A stretch of DNA of 64,000 nucleotides. It comes from an uncultured Prevotella sp. (GTDB taxonomy: Bacteria > Bacteroidota > Bacteroidia > Bacteroidales > Bacteroidaceae). A program made the translations under genes and the position numbers. The stretch lies in contig URQS01000010.1 in assembly GCA_900550035.1 (NCBI GenBank), positions 6,693-70,692 on the forward strand, written 5' to 3'. Positions 18,201-26,126 of this stretch are shown here, piece by piece. Within the stretch, counting starts at the first letter, position 1; each line of letters starts with the position of its first letter. The notes beneath the pieces are model-generated. The model ran no database searches, was not told the DNA's origin, and saw only the letters and a list, made by a program, of their open reading frames with translations.

Positions 18201-18211
18201 ATGAAGTGACA

Positions 18212-18778
18212 ATGAACACACCAGAAATAGAAGAGCTGAAACGACTTGTCGAGGAGCATTACGGCAAGCACCTTACCACGACCACCGACTTTGAGGAGTT
18301 CTCGGTGATACTGCGCCTCCGACATGAGATATTCGTGTCGCCGTCGACATTGAAGCGACTGTATGGCTATGTCAGCGACAGCCATAAGCCGCGCATGCTG
18401 ACCCTCGACTCTCTATCGGCATATATAGGACATAAGGACTATGCCTCGTTTCTGCTTTGGCTGAAGAACAGCACACGCTACAATTCGTCGTTTTTTGATG
18501 CTTGCCAACTTGTGAGCAGCGATTTGGAGCGAGGCGATAATGTGGAGATAGGGTGGGCACCCAATCGTCTGCTTCGTCTTGAATACTTAGGCGATAGTGC
18601 ATATCGTGTAGTGGAAGCGCATAACAGCAAGTTGCAGTCGGATGATATGTTTGTAACAGGATGCTTCATTAAGGAACAGCCGCTGTACCTGCCGTATATA
18701 GAGCGTAATGGCGAACGTACACCACCCTTTGTGGCAGGACGCAATGGCGGACTTTCGATAGTAAGAAAGATAATTTAG
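18212..18778 (+). CDS. HTH-like small regulator preceding the kinase
   Basis: 188 residues from ATG 18212; a GTG two codons upstream is an alternative. The N-terminal half has a helical pattern ending in FVSPSTLKRLYGYVSDSHKPRM-like spacing (residues 42-62) and TLDSLSAYIGHKDYASFL (64-81), which resembles a helix-turn-helix followed by a conserved domain found in Bacteroidales proteins encoded near phospho-signalling genes. The C-terminal half is beta-rich (ALRLEYLGDSAYRVVE type). No signal peptide. The gene ends seven bases before the kinase gene, so it may be a kinase partner, substrate or regulator. This is inference from order. Confidence 0.55.
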   Translation: MNTPEIEELKRLVEEHYGKHLTTTTDFEEFSVILRLRHEIFVSPSTLKRLYGYVSDSHKPRMLTLDSLSAYIGHKDYASFLLWLKNSTRYNSSFFDACQLVSSDLERGDNVEIGWAPNRLLRLEYLGDSAYRVVEAHNSKLQSDDMFVTGCFIKEQPLYLPYIERNGERTPPFVAGRNGGLSIVRKII

Positions 18779-18785
18779 ACAGATT

Positions 18786-19736
18786 ATGAATGACAGTGAA
18801 AACCGCCCTACTTCGGGATATGTGGTGGACATAGATAGCGAATCGGATTTTAACGTAGCACGAGCCGACAACGGATTCACCAATATCAGCGAGTGCTATG
18901 TGTCAAAGTCGGGCCATGCACGTATGTTCACCGCCGTGAGATACGGCAAGCGCTATGTGCTGAAATGCTTGAAGACGGATTTTCGTTATACGCCGGTGTA
19001 TCGTCAGGCACTGATGAAGGAGTTTGAGATAGGATTGCAACTCGACCATCCCAACATCTGCCGCACCATAAGCATGGAATCGGTGGGCGACCTTGGCGAG
19101 TGTATCGTAATGGAATATGTCGACGGCGAGACGCTTGAGGCGGCTGTAAAAGGCGGCAAGATGACTGAAGAGGTGGTACATAAGATAGCTGCTCAGCTGC
19201 TTGATGCTATGGAGTATATGCACGCCAAGCAGATAGTACACCGCGACATCAAGCCTTCGAACATAATGCTCACCCACCGTGGCGGCGACGCAAAGCTGAT
19301 AGACTTCGGACTATCGGACAGCGAGACGTTCTGCGTGCTTAAGATTCCGGCAGGCACACGTGGCTATATAGCCCCCGAACAGTTGCAGCCAAATGCTATA
19401 AGCAGTCCCAGCGCCGACATCTATTCGTTTGGAAAGGTGCTGGAGTATATGGCAGAGGCTGTACGTAGCAAGCATCTGATGAGGGTGGGGCGTAAGTGCG
19501 CTGCTGCCGATTGTGTGCATCGTCCTGCTGACATTGCGCAGGTAAGGCTTCTGATGGCAGACAAGGGCAGGTCGTTGGCTGTAGTGAACGCCCTCCTCAT
19601 AGCATTGGCATTGGTGCTGATTGTCATAATCGGTGGGATGATGAACGCACGCCAAACCACATCGGCGGATGCCGTAAACAACGATTCTGTTTCTGAAGGA
19701 GCTGCCAATAAGGTGATGGATAGTAGTCTATGGTAA
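18786..19736 (+). CDS. Ser/Thr protein kinase with C-terminal membrane anchor
   Basis: 316 residues. Hanks-type kinase motifs are complete except for a classical glycine loop: YVLKCLK with the ATP Lys60, an alpha-C Glu near 79-81, HRDIKPSN (152-159, catalytic D154 and N159), DFG (173-175), GTRGYIAPEQ (190-199) and DIYSFG (211-216). The nucleotide loop reads ISECYVSKSGHARMF, so it is atypical but polar. The C-lobe is short, and a single membrane helix at about 264-285 leaves a ~30-residue Ser/Asn-rich tail outside the cytoplasm. There are no PASTA repeats. Last gene of the surface-protein operon, followed by a terminator. Confidence 0.88.
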   Translation: MNDSENRPTSGYVVDIDSESDFNVARADNGFTNISECYVSKSGHARMFTAVRYGKRYVLKCLKTDFRYTPVYRQALMKEFEIGLQLDHPNICRTISMESVGDLGECIVMEYVDGETLEAAVKGGKMTEEVVHKIAAQLLDAMEYMHAKQIVHRDIKPSNIMLTHRGGDAKLIDFGLSDSETFCVLKIPAGTRGYIAPEQLQPNAISSPSADIYSFGKVLEYMAEAVRSKHLMRVGRKCAAADCVHRPADIAQVRLLMADKGRSLAVVNALLIALALVLIVIIGGMMNARQTTSADAVNNDSVSEGAANKVMDSSLW

Positions 19737-19737
19737 G

Positions 19738-19764
19738 GCTCGCATCAATTGGTGCGAGCTTTTA
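19738..19764 (+). terminator. Terminator after the kinase gene
   Basis: GCTCGCA (19738-19744) pairs with TGCGAGC (19753-19759) around an eight-base loop, followed by TTTT. It closes the operon that began at 8132. Confidence 0.65.
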
Positions 19765-19827
19765 TTACGATTGGAGTGCAGGTTCATTACGATTGGTGTG
19801 CAGGTTCGTAACGATTGGTGTGAGCTC
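19764..19827 (+). repeat. Three 22-nt direct repeats upstream of a histidine kinase gene
   Basis: Units at 19764-19785, 19786-19807 and (degenerate) 19808-19827 share ACGATTGG-GTGCAGGTTC. They fill the space between the terminator and the histidine kinase start at 19866. No TAnnTTTG box was found in the gap. Confidence 0.7.
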
Positions 19828-19865
19828 AAAATAATAATCTGCCGATAACTGCGTTATACATTTAT

Positions 19866-21059
19866 ATGCAGTGGATAGACCAGATACGCCGTGTGAAGAT
19901 AGTTCTTGTGCTGGCAGCCGTAGTGATAGCGGTTGTCTCGCTCGTTGTGTCGCACATCCTCATACGCGACCTTGCCGGTGAGGAGCGTGCCAAGATGGAG
20001 GTGTGGGCTGAGGCTATGCGCACGCTCAACCATGCCGATGAGAACACCGACATCAATCTTGTGCTGCGCGTGATAAACAGTAATAATACTATACCTGTTG
20101 TTGTGCTCGACCCGCGCGGACAGGTACAGGCTTACCGCAACATTGAAATTGACCATTGCAATAACTCTGCCGACACCACAGCCTTTCTCGCTGATATGGG
20201 CAAGCAATTGCTTGCCGCCAATCGTAACATACGTATCACACTCGACGACGACCGTAGCACCGACTATATAGATGTGTGCTACGACGACTCGCTCATGCTG
20301 CGCCGCCTGGCATCATACCCCTATATACAATTAGGTGTAGTGATGCTGTTTGTGGTGATAGCCATATTTGCATTGCTCACATCGAAACGTGCCGAACAGA
20401 ACAAGGTGTGGGTGGGACTCTCGAAGGAGACCGCCCATCAACTCGGTACGCCCATATCCAGTCTGATGGCATGGGTGGAGATTCTGCGCGAGACTTATCC
20501 CGACGACGAACTGATACCTGAGATGGCGAACGACGTGCAGCGACTGCAACTCATAGCCGACCGCTTCTCGAAGATAGGCTCGCTGCCCGAACCCGTCGAT
20601 ACCGACCTTAAGGAGGTGATGCAGCACGTGGTGGACTATATGGACCGCCGCACGTCGAAGCGCGTACAGATGATACGCCGCTTCCCAGAGGGAGAGGTGA
20701 GAGTGCGGATAAACGCATCGCTATTTGAATGGGTGATAGAGAATCTGTGCAAGAATGCTGTCGACGCCATGGGAGGCGAGGGCACTATAACCATAACCGT
20801 GGCGCAAGAAGCAAACAAGACCGTTGTTGAGGTGAGCGACACTGGCAAGGGAATACGCAAGAAGGACCTGCGCAACGTGTTCCGCCCCGGCTTCACTACC
20901 AAGAAACGCGGTTGGGGACTCGGACTCTCGCTCGCCAAGCGCATTGTGGAGGAATATCACAAAGGACGCATCTGGGTGAAGCATTCTGAGGTAGGAATAG
21001 GCACAACATTTCGCGTAGAACTGAAAAAACCTTTAAGAAAGTCAAAAACATTATTGTAA
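19866..21059 (+). CDS. Sensor histidine kinase
   Basis: 397 residues. Two membrane helices (about 11-33 and 152-172) bracket a ~115-residue periplasmic sensor region of unknown type. The cytoplasmic part has the H box KETAHQLGTPISS with His191, N box ENLCKNAVDAM (292-302), DTGKG (325-329) and GWGLGLS (349-355), so the catalytic set is complete. It autophosphorylates on His and passes phosphate to a response regulator, which is not encoded nearby. It sits alone between the kinase operon and the yceD-rpmF-fabH cluster on the same strand. An orphan sensor is the best description. Confidence 0.9.
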   Translation: MQWIDQIRRVKIVLVLAAVVIAVVSLVVSHILIRDLAGEERAKMEVWAEAMRTLNHADENTDINLVLRVINSNNTIPVVVLDPRGQVQAYRNIEIDHCNNSADTTAFLADMGKQLLAANRNIRITLDDDRSTDYIDVCYDDSLMLRRLASYPYIQLGVVMLFVVIAIFALLTSKRAEQNKVWVGLSKETAHQLGTPISSLMAWVEILRETYPDDELIPEMANDVQRLQLIADRFSKIGSLPEPVDTDLKEVMQHVVDYMDRRTSKRVQMIRRFPEGEVRVRINASLFEWVIENLCKNAVDAMGGEGTITITVAQEANKTVVEVSDTGKGIRKKDLRNVFRPGFTTKKRGWGLGLSLAKRIVEEYHKGRIWVKHSEVGIGTTFRVELKKPLRKSKTLL

Positions 21060-21061
21060 AA

Positions 21062-21093
21062 TTGTCGTATGTCGGAAAATATTTGTAACTTTG
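21062..21093 (+). promoter_or_regulatory. Promoter of yceD-rpmF-fabH
   Basis: TTG at 21062-21064, 21-base spacer, TAACTTTG at 21086-21093. The box lies downstream of ATG 21069, which decides against that codon and for ATG 21102. Confidence 0.75.
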
Positions 21094-21101
21094 CGCACCA
21101 A

Positions 21102-21635
21102 ATGTGTAGTTCTGAACTGCTTAGAATAGATTTGAAGGACTTGAAAGATGGTCAGAGTGCCCTTGAATATAGTCTGGGCGACGCTTGGTTTGAGTCACTT
21201 GACGAAGACGAAATCAAGCGTGGCAATATTCGTGTGCGTATAAATGTACGCCGCACGGAGAACTATTTTGAGCTTGATTTTCACACCGAGGGCACCGTCG
21301 TTATTCCGTGCGACCTGTGTCTGGACGATATGGAACAGCCAATTGAGACGGACGACCGCCTCGTGGTGAAGTTAGGAGAAGAATATTCCGAGGACGATGA
21401 CCTCATCACAGTCGACGAGCGTGAAGGCATACTCGATGTGGCGTGGTTCATCTACGAATTTATAGCGCTCAACATACCCGCTAAGCACGTGCATACACCT
21501 GGAAAATGTAACGCGGCGATGATTAAGGTTCTCGAAGAACACTCAGCTACCCGAAGTAGTGGCGAGGATGAAGAGACGGCGGTAGATCCGCGATGGAATG
21601 GATTAGAAAAATTAAAAACAATAATTAAAGATTAA
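21102..21635 (+). CDS. YceD/DUF177 family protein
   Basis: 177 residues from ATG 21102. An upstream ATG at 21069 is in frame but precedes the -7 box at 21086, so it would not be transcribed. The protein is acidic and contains the family core: DLDFHTEGTVVIPCDLCLDDMEQPI with a C-x2-C pair, then EREGILDVAWFIYEFIALNIPAKHVH and the C-terminal DPRWNGLEKLK. YceD-type proteins are almost always encoded just before rpmF, and in bacteria and plastids they are tied to 23S rRNA/ribosome assembly. Six bases separate it from rpmF. Confidence 0.85.
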   Translation: MCSSELLRIDLKDLKDGQSALEYSLGDAWFESLDEDEIKRGNIRVRINVRRTENYFELDFHTEGTVVIPCDLCLDDMEQPIETDDRLVVKLGEEYSEDDDLITVDEREGILDVAWFIYEFIALNIPAKHVHTPGKCNAAMIKVLEEHSATRSSGEDEETAVDPRWNGLEKLKTIIKD

Positions 21636-21641
21636 AGAAAA

Positions 21642-21827
21642 ATGGCACATCCTAAAAGAAGACAGTCGAAGACTCGTACACTTAAGAGAAGAACTCATGA
21701 TAAGGCAGTAGCTCCTACATTGGCAGTATGCCCTAACTGTGGCGCTTACTACGTTTACCACACAGTATGCCCTACTTGCGGATACTATCGTGGCAAGGTG
21801 GCTATCGTTAAGGAAGTAGCTGAATAA
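21642..21827 (+). CDS. rpmF: 50S ribosomal protein L32
   Basis: 61 residues, start MAHPKRRQSKTRT as usual for L32, basic N-terminal tail, then CPNCG-x12-CPTCG forming the zinc-binding ribbon (the C+ form). It is located in the classic yceD-rpmF-fabH order, with short gaps on both sides. Length and motifs are complete. Confidence 0.97.
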   Translation: MAHPKRRQSKTRTLKRRTHDKAVAPTLAVCPNCGAYYVYHTVCPTCGYYRGKVAIVKEVAE

Positions 21828-21841
21828 TTTCTCACCGTAAA

Positions 21842-22861
21842 ATGGGAAAGATACACGCAGTAATCACCGGCATTGGCGGATACGTGCCCGACTATATCCT
21901 CAACAACGAGGAGCTGTCGCGCATGGTAGACACCAGTGACGAGTGGATTATGACACGTGTCGGCATCAAGGAACGCCACATCCTCACCGAGGAAGGTCTT
22001 GGTACAAGCTACATGGCCCGTAAGGCAGCCAAGCAGCTCCTGAAGAAGACCGGCGTCGACCCCGACACAATCGATGCGCTGATTGTAACCACCACAACTC
22101 CCGACTACAAGTTCCCCTCGACAGCGTCTATCGTCCTTGGCAAACTCGGACTGAAGAATGCTTTCGCCTTCGACTTTGAGGCTGCATGCTGCGGATTCCT
22201 TTATTCGCTCGACGTAGCCGCTACAATGATTGAGAGCGGACGCTACAAGAAGATAATCGTCATCGGTGCCGACAAGATGTCGTCGCTCGTCGACTATCAG
22301 GACCGCGCTACTTGCGTACTCTTCGGCGACGGTGCCGGAGCTGTGCTCGTTGAGGCTACTGAGGAGGAAGGTGTTGGCGTGCAGAACTCGTATCTGCGTA
22401 CCGACGGCAAGGGACTCCCATTCCTTCACATGAAGGCTGGTGGCTCTGTTTGCCCGCCGTCACACTTCACCGTTGCACACCGTTTGCACTATCTCTATCA
22501 GGAGGGTCGCACAGTGTTCCGTTATGCCGTTACCGACATGAGCAACGACGTGGCTGAAGTGATGAAGCGCAACGAACTCACTGCCGACGACGTGAAGTGG
22601 GTTGTACCGCACGAGGCAAACCTTCGCATCATCGAGGCCGTTACCAAGCGTATCGGTCTGCCTATGGATAAGGTGGTAGTCAACATCGAGCGCTATGGCA
22701 ACACCAGCGCTGCCACAATACCATTGGCATTGTGGGATAACGAGAAGAACATGAAGAAGGGCGACAACGTCATCTTCACTGCTTTCGGTGCAGGTTTCGT
22801 TCACGGAGCCTCGTTCTGCAAGTGGGCTTACGACGGCTCGGAAGTAGCCGGTGCTAAGTAA
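21842..22861 (+). CDS. fabH: Beta-ketoacyl-ACP synthase III
   Basis: 339 residues. It starts type II fatty-acid synthesis by condensing acyl-CoA with malonyl-ACP. The catalytic triad is visible: Cys116 in FEAACCGFL, His257 in VVPHEAN and Asn287 in ERYGNTSAA. The N-terminal ITGIGGYVPDYILNN and the DTSDEWIMTRVGI block are typical of the family. It is encoded 14 bases after rpmF, so it is probably co-transcribed with yceD and rpmF. A strong hairpin terminator follows the stop. Confidence 0.96.
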   Translation: MGKIHAVITGIGGYVPDYILNNEELSRMVDTSDEWIMTRVGIKERHILTEEGLGTSYMARKAAKQLLKKTGVDPDTIDALIVTTTTPDYKFPSTASIVLGKLGLKNAFAFDFEAACCGFLYSLDVAATMIESGRYKKIIVIGADKMSSLVDYQDRATCVLFGDGAGAVLVEATEEEGVGVQNSYLRTDGKGLPFLHMKAGGSVCPPSHFTVAHRLHYLYQEGRTVFRYAVTDMSNDVAEVMKRNELTADDVKWVVPHEANLRIIEAVTKRIGLPMDKVVVNIERYGNTSAATIPLALWDNEKNMKKGDNVIFTAFGAGFVHGASFCKWAYDGSEVAGAK

Positions 22862-22886
22862 TCAAGAAACATATTATCTCATATAT

Positions 22887-22935
22887 AAAAGCACATCCGA
22901 CAGTTTAAAGAACTATCGTCGAATGTGCTTTTTTT
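22887..22935 (+). terminator. Intrinsic terminator after fabH
   Basis: AAAAGCACAT (22887-22896) pairs with ATGTGCTTTT (22923-22932), with a further CGAC/GTCG inner pair, and a T run follows. Confidence 0.9.
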
Positions 22936-23000
22936 GTGTCTATTCTGTTAAAAATCATATAATTGCAAATACGCGTCTGCGGATATTCCCGAAAAAACAC

Positions 23001-23008
23001 TAACTTTG
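23001..23008 (+). promoter_or_regulatory. -7 box TAACTTTG for era
   Basis: Exact TAnnTTTG match 38 bases before the chosen era start. The -33 element is not clear. It lies inside the longer open frame, supporting the shorter start at 23047. Confidence 0.65.
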
Positions 23009-23046
23009 TATTTATAGTAAAAAAATTATCCCCTATAGAAAAGAAT

Positions 23047-23928
23047 ATGCACAAAGCTGGATTTGTAAATATAGTGGGCAATCCTAATGTGGGCAAGTCG
23101 ACGCTGATGAATCAGCTTGTTGGCGAACGCATCAGTATTGCCACATTCAAGGCGCAGACCACGCGCCACCGCATTATGGGCATTGTCAACGAGGACGACG
23201 CCCAGATAGTTTTCTCTGATACTCCCGGTGTGCTGAAGCCCAACTACAAGTTGCAGGAGTCGATGCTCGCCTTCTCGGAGTCGGCATTGCAGGATGCCGA
23301 TGTGCTGCTCTATGTGACTGACGTTGTGGAGAATCCAGAGAAGAACATGGACTTTCTTGATAAGGTGAAGAAGATGACCATTCCGGTGCTTCTGCTCATC
23401 AACAAGATTGACCAGAGCGACCAGAAGACACTCGGCGACACCGTTGAGAAGTGGCACAAGCTGCTGCCCAATGCCGAGATACTGCCCATATCAGCCAAGA
23501 ACAAGTTTGGCGTCGACATGCTCATGCGCCGCATCAAGGAGCTTCTGCCCGACTCACCTCCTTTCTTCGACAAGGACCAGCTGACCGACAAACCAGCCCG
23601 TTTCTTCGTGTCGGAGATAATCCGCGAGAAGATTCTGCTCTACTACGACAAGGAGATTCCTTACTCGGTAGAGGTTAAGGTGGAGTCGTTTAAGGAGACC
23701 GACCGCAACATCGACATCCACGCCGTGATATACGTGGAGCGCGACTCGCAGAAGGGCATCATCATCGGACATCAGGGCGTGGCGCTGAAGAAGATGTCGA
23801 CCGAGGCACGCAAGTCGCTCGAGAAGTTCTTCGGCAAGAGCGTCTATCTGCACACCTTTGTAAAGGTGGACAAGGACTGGCGCAGCTCAAAGAGAGAGTT
23901 GGACAACTTCGGGTATAATCCGGAGTGA
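23047..23928 (+). CDS. era: GTPase Era
   Basis: 293 residues from ATG 23047; the frame is open for 28 more codons upstream but these lie across the promoter. G1 GNPNVGKST (11-19), a switch region with FKAQTTRHRIMG, DTPG, NKID and SAK motifs, then a KH domain with the GHQG loop (IIIGHQGVALKKM). Era binds 16S rRNA and matures the 30S subunit. Length and domains are complete. It stands apart from der by a repeat-filled gap of 307 bases, so the two GTPase genes may be transcribed separately. Confidence 0.96.
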   Translation: MHKAGFVNIVGNPNVGKSTLMNQLVGERISIATFKAQTTRHRIMGIVNEDDAQIVFSDTPGVLKPNYKLQESMLAFSESALQDADVLLYVTDVVENPEKNMDFLDKVKKMTIPVLLLINKIDQSDQKTLGDTVEKWHKLLPNAEILPISAKNKFGVDMLMRRIKELLPDSPPFFDKDQLTDKPARFFVSEIIREKILLYYDKEIPYSVEVKVESFKETDRNIDIHAVIYVERDSQKGIIIGHQGVALKKMSTEARKSLEKFFGKSVYLHTFVKVDKDWRSSKRELDNFGYNPE

Positions 23929-24235
23929 GAGTTAGGAATTAGGAGTTAGGAGTTAGGAATTAGGAGTTGGTCGGCTGTGCCGATTAGGAATTAAGAATTA
24001 TCAATTCACAACTCACAATTGCCAACGGCAATAACTCGTAACTCGTAATTCGTAACTCGTAACTCAACATTGCGACAGCTTCGCTGCCGCTTCCCCCTGA
24101 ATAGCAAAGAGGGGATACTCTCGTCAGAATGGCGAGGGCCGGAGTGGGTCAGCTTCGGAAAATCATTAACAAGGATGCAGAGACCACATCCTACAAGCCT
24201 CCGTGTGATGCGGAGGAAAGAATGACTAAAACATT
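23929..24235 (+). repeat. Period-7 intergenic repeat element plus der leader
   Basis: 23937-23970 repeats GAATTAG/GAGTTAG units. A TCGGCTGTGCCGA hairpin core follows, then ATTGCC-AAC-GGCAAT and the complementary arm of AACTCGT/AATTCGT units up to about 24065. Together the arms form an imperfect inverted repeat. Bases 24066-24235 hold no gene; they include a CCTCCG/CGGAGG hairpin (24198-24216) just before the der start. Confidence 0.8.
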
Positions 24236-25549
24236 ATGGCAAATTTAGTAGCAATAGTGGGACGCCCCAATGTGGGTAAGTCGACACTGTTCAACCGCCT
24301 GACCAAGACACGTCAGGCTATCGTTAGCGACACAGCCGGCACTACACGCGACCGCCAGTATGGCAAGTGCGAGTGGAACGGTCGCGAGTTTTCTGTTGTA
24401 GACACCGGTGGATGGGTGGTGAAGAGCGATGACATCTTTGAGGATGCCATTCGCAAGCAGGTGATCGTTGCCACAGAAGAGGCCGACCTCGTGCTCTTCC
24501 TCGTCGACGTACAGACCGGACTGACCGACTGGGACCAGGACGTGGCAACAATCCTTCGCCGCACCAAGCTCCCCGTTATCCTCGTGGCTAACAAGACCGA
24601 CAACAACGACCAGATTTATGACGCTGCTGAGTTCTATGCTCTTGGACTTGGCGAGCCACAGTGCATCTCTTCGGCTACAGGTAGTGGTACAGGCGACTTG
24701 CTCGACCTCGTGCTGTCGAAGCTGAAGCCCGATACCAAGGAAGAGGTAGAGGATGGTATTCCTCGTTTTGCCGTTGTAGGTCGTCCTAACGCAGGCAAAA
24801 GCTCAATCATCAACGCCTTCATCGGCGAGGACCGCAACATTGTGACCGAGATAGCCGGTACTACACGTGACTCGATATACACCCGTTTCGACAAGTTCGG
24901 TTTCGACTTCTATCTTGTCGATACTGCCGGTATACGTCGTAAGAACAAGGTGTCGGAAGACCTGGAGTTCTATTCGGTAATGCGTTCGATACGTGCCATT
25001 GAGAATTCGGACGTGTGCATACTTATGCTCGACGCTACACGCGGCATTGAAGCACAGGATATGAACATCTTCCAGCTCATTCAGCGCAACAACAAGTCGC
25101 TTGTGGTTGTGGTGAACAAGTGGGACCTTGTAGAGAACAAGGACCAGGCTGTCATCAAGACATTCGAGAACGCCATACGCAACCGCATGGCTCCGTTTGT
25201 CGACTTCCCCATCATCTTCGCTTCGGCTCTGACCAAGCAGCGCATCTACAAAGTGCTCGAAACAGCCAAGCAGGTATACCTGAACCGTAAGGCACATGTG
25301 GGTACTTCAAAGCTCAATGAGGTGATGCTTCCTCTGATTGAGGCTTATCCGCCACCATCAATCAAGGGCAAGTACATCAAGATAAAGTACTGCACACAGT
25401 TGCCCAACACACAGATTCCGTCGTTCGTGTTCTACGCCAACCTGCCACAGTACATCAAGGAGCCGTATCGCCGTTTCTTGGAGAACAAGATTCGCGACAA
25501 CTGGTCGATGCACGGATGTCCAATCAACGTATTCATACGTCAGAAATAA
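24236..25549 (+). CDS. der: Ribosome biogenesis GTPase Der (EngA)
   Basis: 437 residues. Two tandem GTPase domains: the first with GRPNVGKST (9-17), DTGGW and NKTD, the second with GRPNAGKSS (about 183), DTAG(I) and NKWD. A C-terminal KH-like domain (about 350-437, with KIKYCTQLPNTQIPSFVFYAN) completes the protein. Der binds the 50S subunit during assembly. Full length and all motifs present. Its transcript ends at the hairpin at 25567. Confidence 0.97.
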   Translation: MANLVAIVGRPNVGKSTLFNRLTKTRQAIVSDTAGTTRDRQYGKCEWNGREFSVVDTGGWVVKSDDIFEDAIRKQVIVATEEADLVLFLVDVQTGLTDWDQDVATILRRTKLPVILVANKTDNNDQIYDAAEFYALGLGEPQCISSATGSGTGDLLDLVLSKLKPDTKEEVEDGIPRFAVVGRPNAGKSSIINAFIGEDRNIVTEIAGTTRDSIYTRFDKFGFDFYLVDTAGIRRKNKVSEDLEFYSVMRSIRAIENSDVCILMLDATRGIEAQDMNIFQLIQRNNKSLVVVVNKWDLVENKDQAVIKTFENAIRNRMAPFVDFPIIFASALTKQRIYKVLETAKQVYLNRKAHVGTSKLNEVMLPLIEAYPPPSIKGKYIKIKYCTQLPNTQIPSFVFYANLPQYIKEPYRRFLENKIRDNWSMHGCPINVFIRQK

Positions 25550-25566
25550 TAGATAGATATCATTAG

Positions 25567-25601
25567 GAGGGTATGGCAGGGATGTCATATCCTCTTTTTT
25601 T
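25567..25601 (+). terminator. Intrinsic terminator after der
   Basis: GAGGGTATG (25567-25575) pairs with CATATCCTC (25586-25594, one G-U), followed by seven T residues. Confidence 0.85.
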
Positions 25602-25617
25602 ATAAATATAATTGAAC

Positions 25618-26019
25618 ATGCGAAACATTTTATATGTAGTCCTGGCGCTGGTGGTTCTTGCTGTCGTATCATGTGGCAAGACCGAGGTGCAGAATCCTAA
25701 CGAACTGGCGGTGCGTGCTGCCAAGGTGTATTACGACTATCTTATAGCCGGCAATTATGAGGCTTATGTCGACGGATTCTATCGTCCCGACAGCATCCCC
25801 GGCAGCTATCGCGAACAGCTGATAGTCAATGCCAAGCAGTATGTGGGGCAGATTAAGGACGACCACAGCGGACTCGCGGCTGTGCATGCCGTGAGCGCAA
25901 AGACCGACACCGCCCGCCATGTGGGCCGCGCCTTTCTTATGCTCTGCTTTGGCGACAGCACCAAGGAGGAGATTGTAGTGCCAATGGTGTTGCATGGCGG
26001 CAATTGGTATATGAAATGA
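25618..26019 (+). CDS. Small lipoprotein, DUF4878-like
   Basis: 133 residues from ATG 25618 (a TTG two codons upstream is unlikely). A lipoprotein signal ends at AVVSCGK. The mature ~115 residues contain AAKVYYDYLIAGNYEAYVDGF and end with VPMVLHGGNWYMK, the layout of small NTF2-like/DUF4878-type lipoproteins in Bacteroidales. The function is unknown, and the lipid anchor points to the envelope. It lies between the der terminator and the dxs promoter, so it is probably expressed on its own. Confidence 0.65.
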   Translation: MRNILYVVLALVVLAVVSCGKTEVQNPNELAVRAAKVYYDYLIAGNYEAYVDGFYRPDSIPGSYREQLIVNAKQYVGQIKDDHSGLAAVHAVSAKTDTARHVGRAFLMLCFGDSTKEEIVVPMVLHGGNWYMK

Positions 26020-26069
26020 AAATGAGTCTTGGTTATGACGTTATAGGTTGACGATTGTCTGTTTTTTCT

Positions 26070-26100
26070 TTTGCGCTTTCGCTCATTTACATTAACTTTG
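26070..26100 (+). promoter_or_regulatory. Promoter of dxs-trkA-trkH
   Basis: TTTG at 26070-26073, a 19-base spacer and TAACTTTG at 26093-26100. This is the best consensus promoter in the window, 26 bases before the dxs start. Confidence 0.8.
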
Positions 26101-26126
26101 CATAACTGTACAGCTAAAGTTATTTC

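Noticed and set aside
19764..19827. CRISPR-like repeat array
   Set aside because: The three 22-nt units abut with no unique spacers and no cas gene is near.
21069..21101. ATG 21069 as start of yceD
   Set aside because: The -7 box at 21086-21093 is downstream of it, so it would not be in the transcript.
24066..24235. tRNA or small RNA in the era/der gap
   Set aside because: Short hairpins are present, but no cloverleaf or other known RNA fold.
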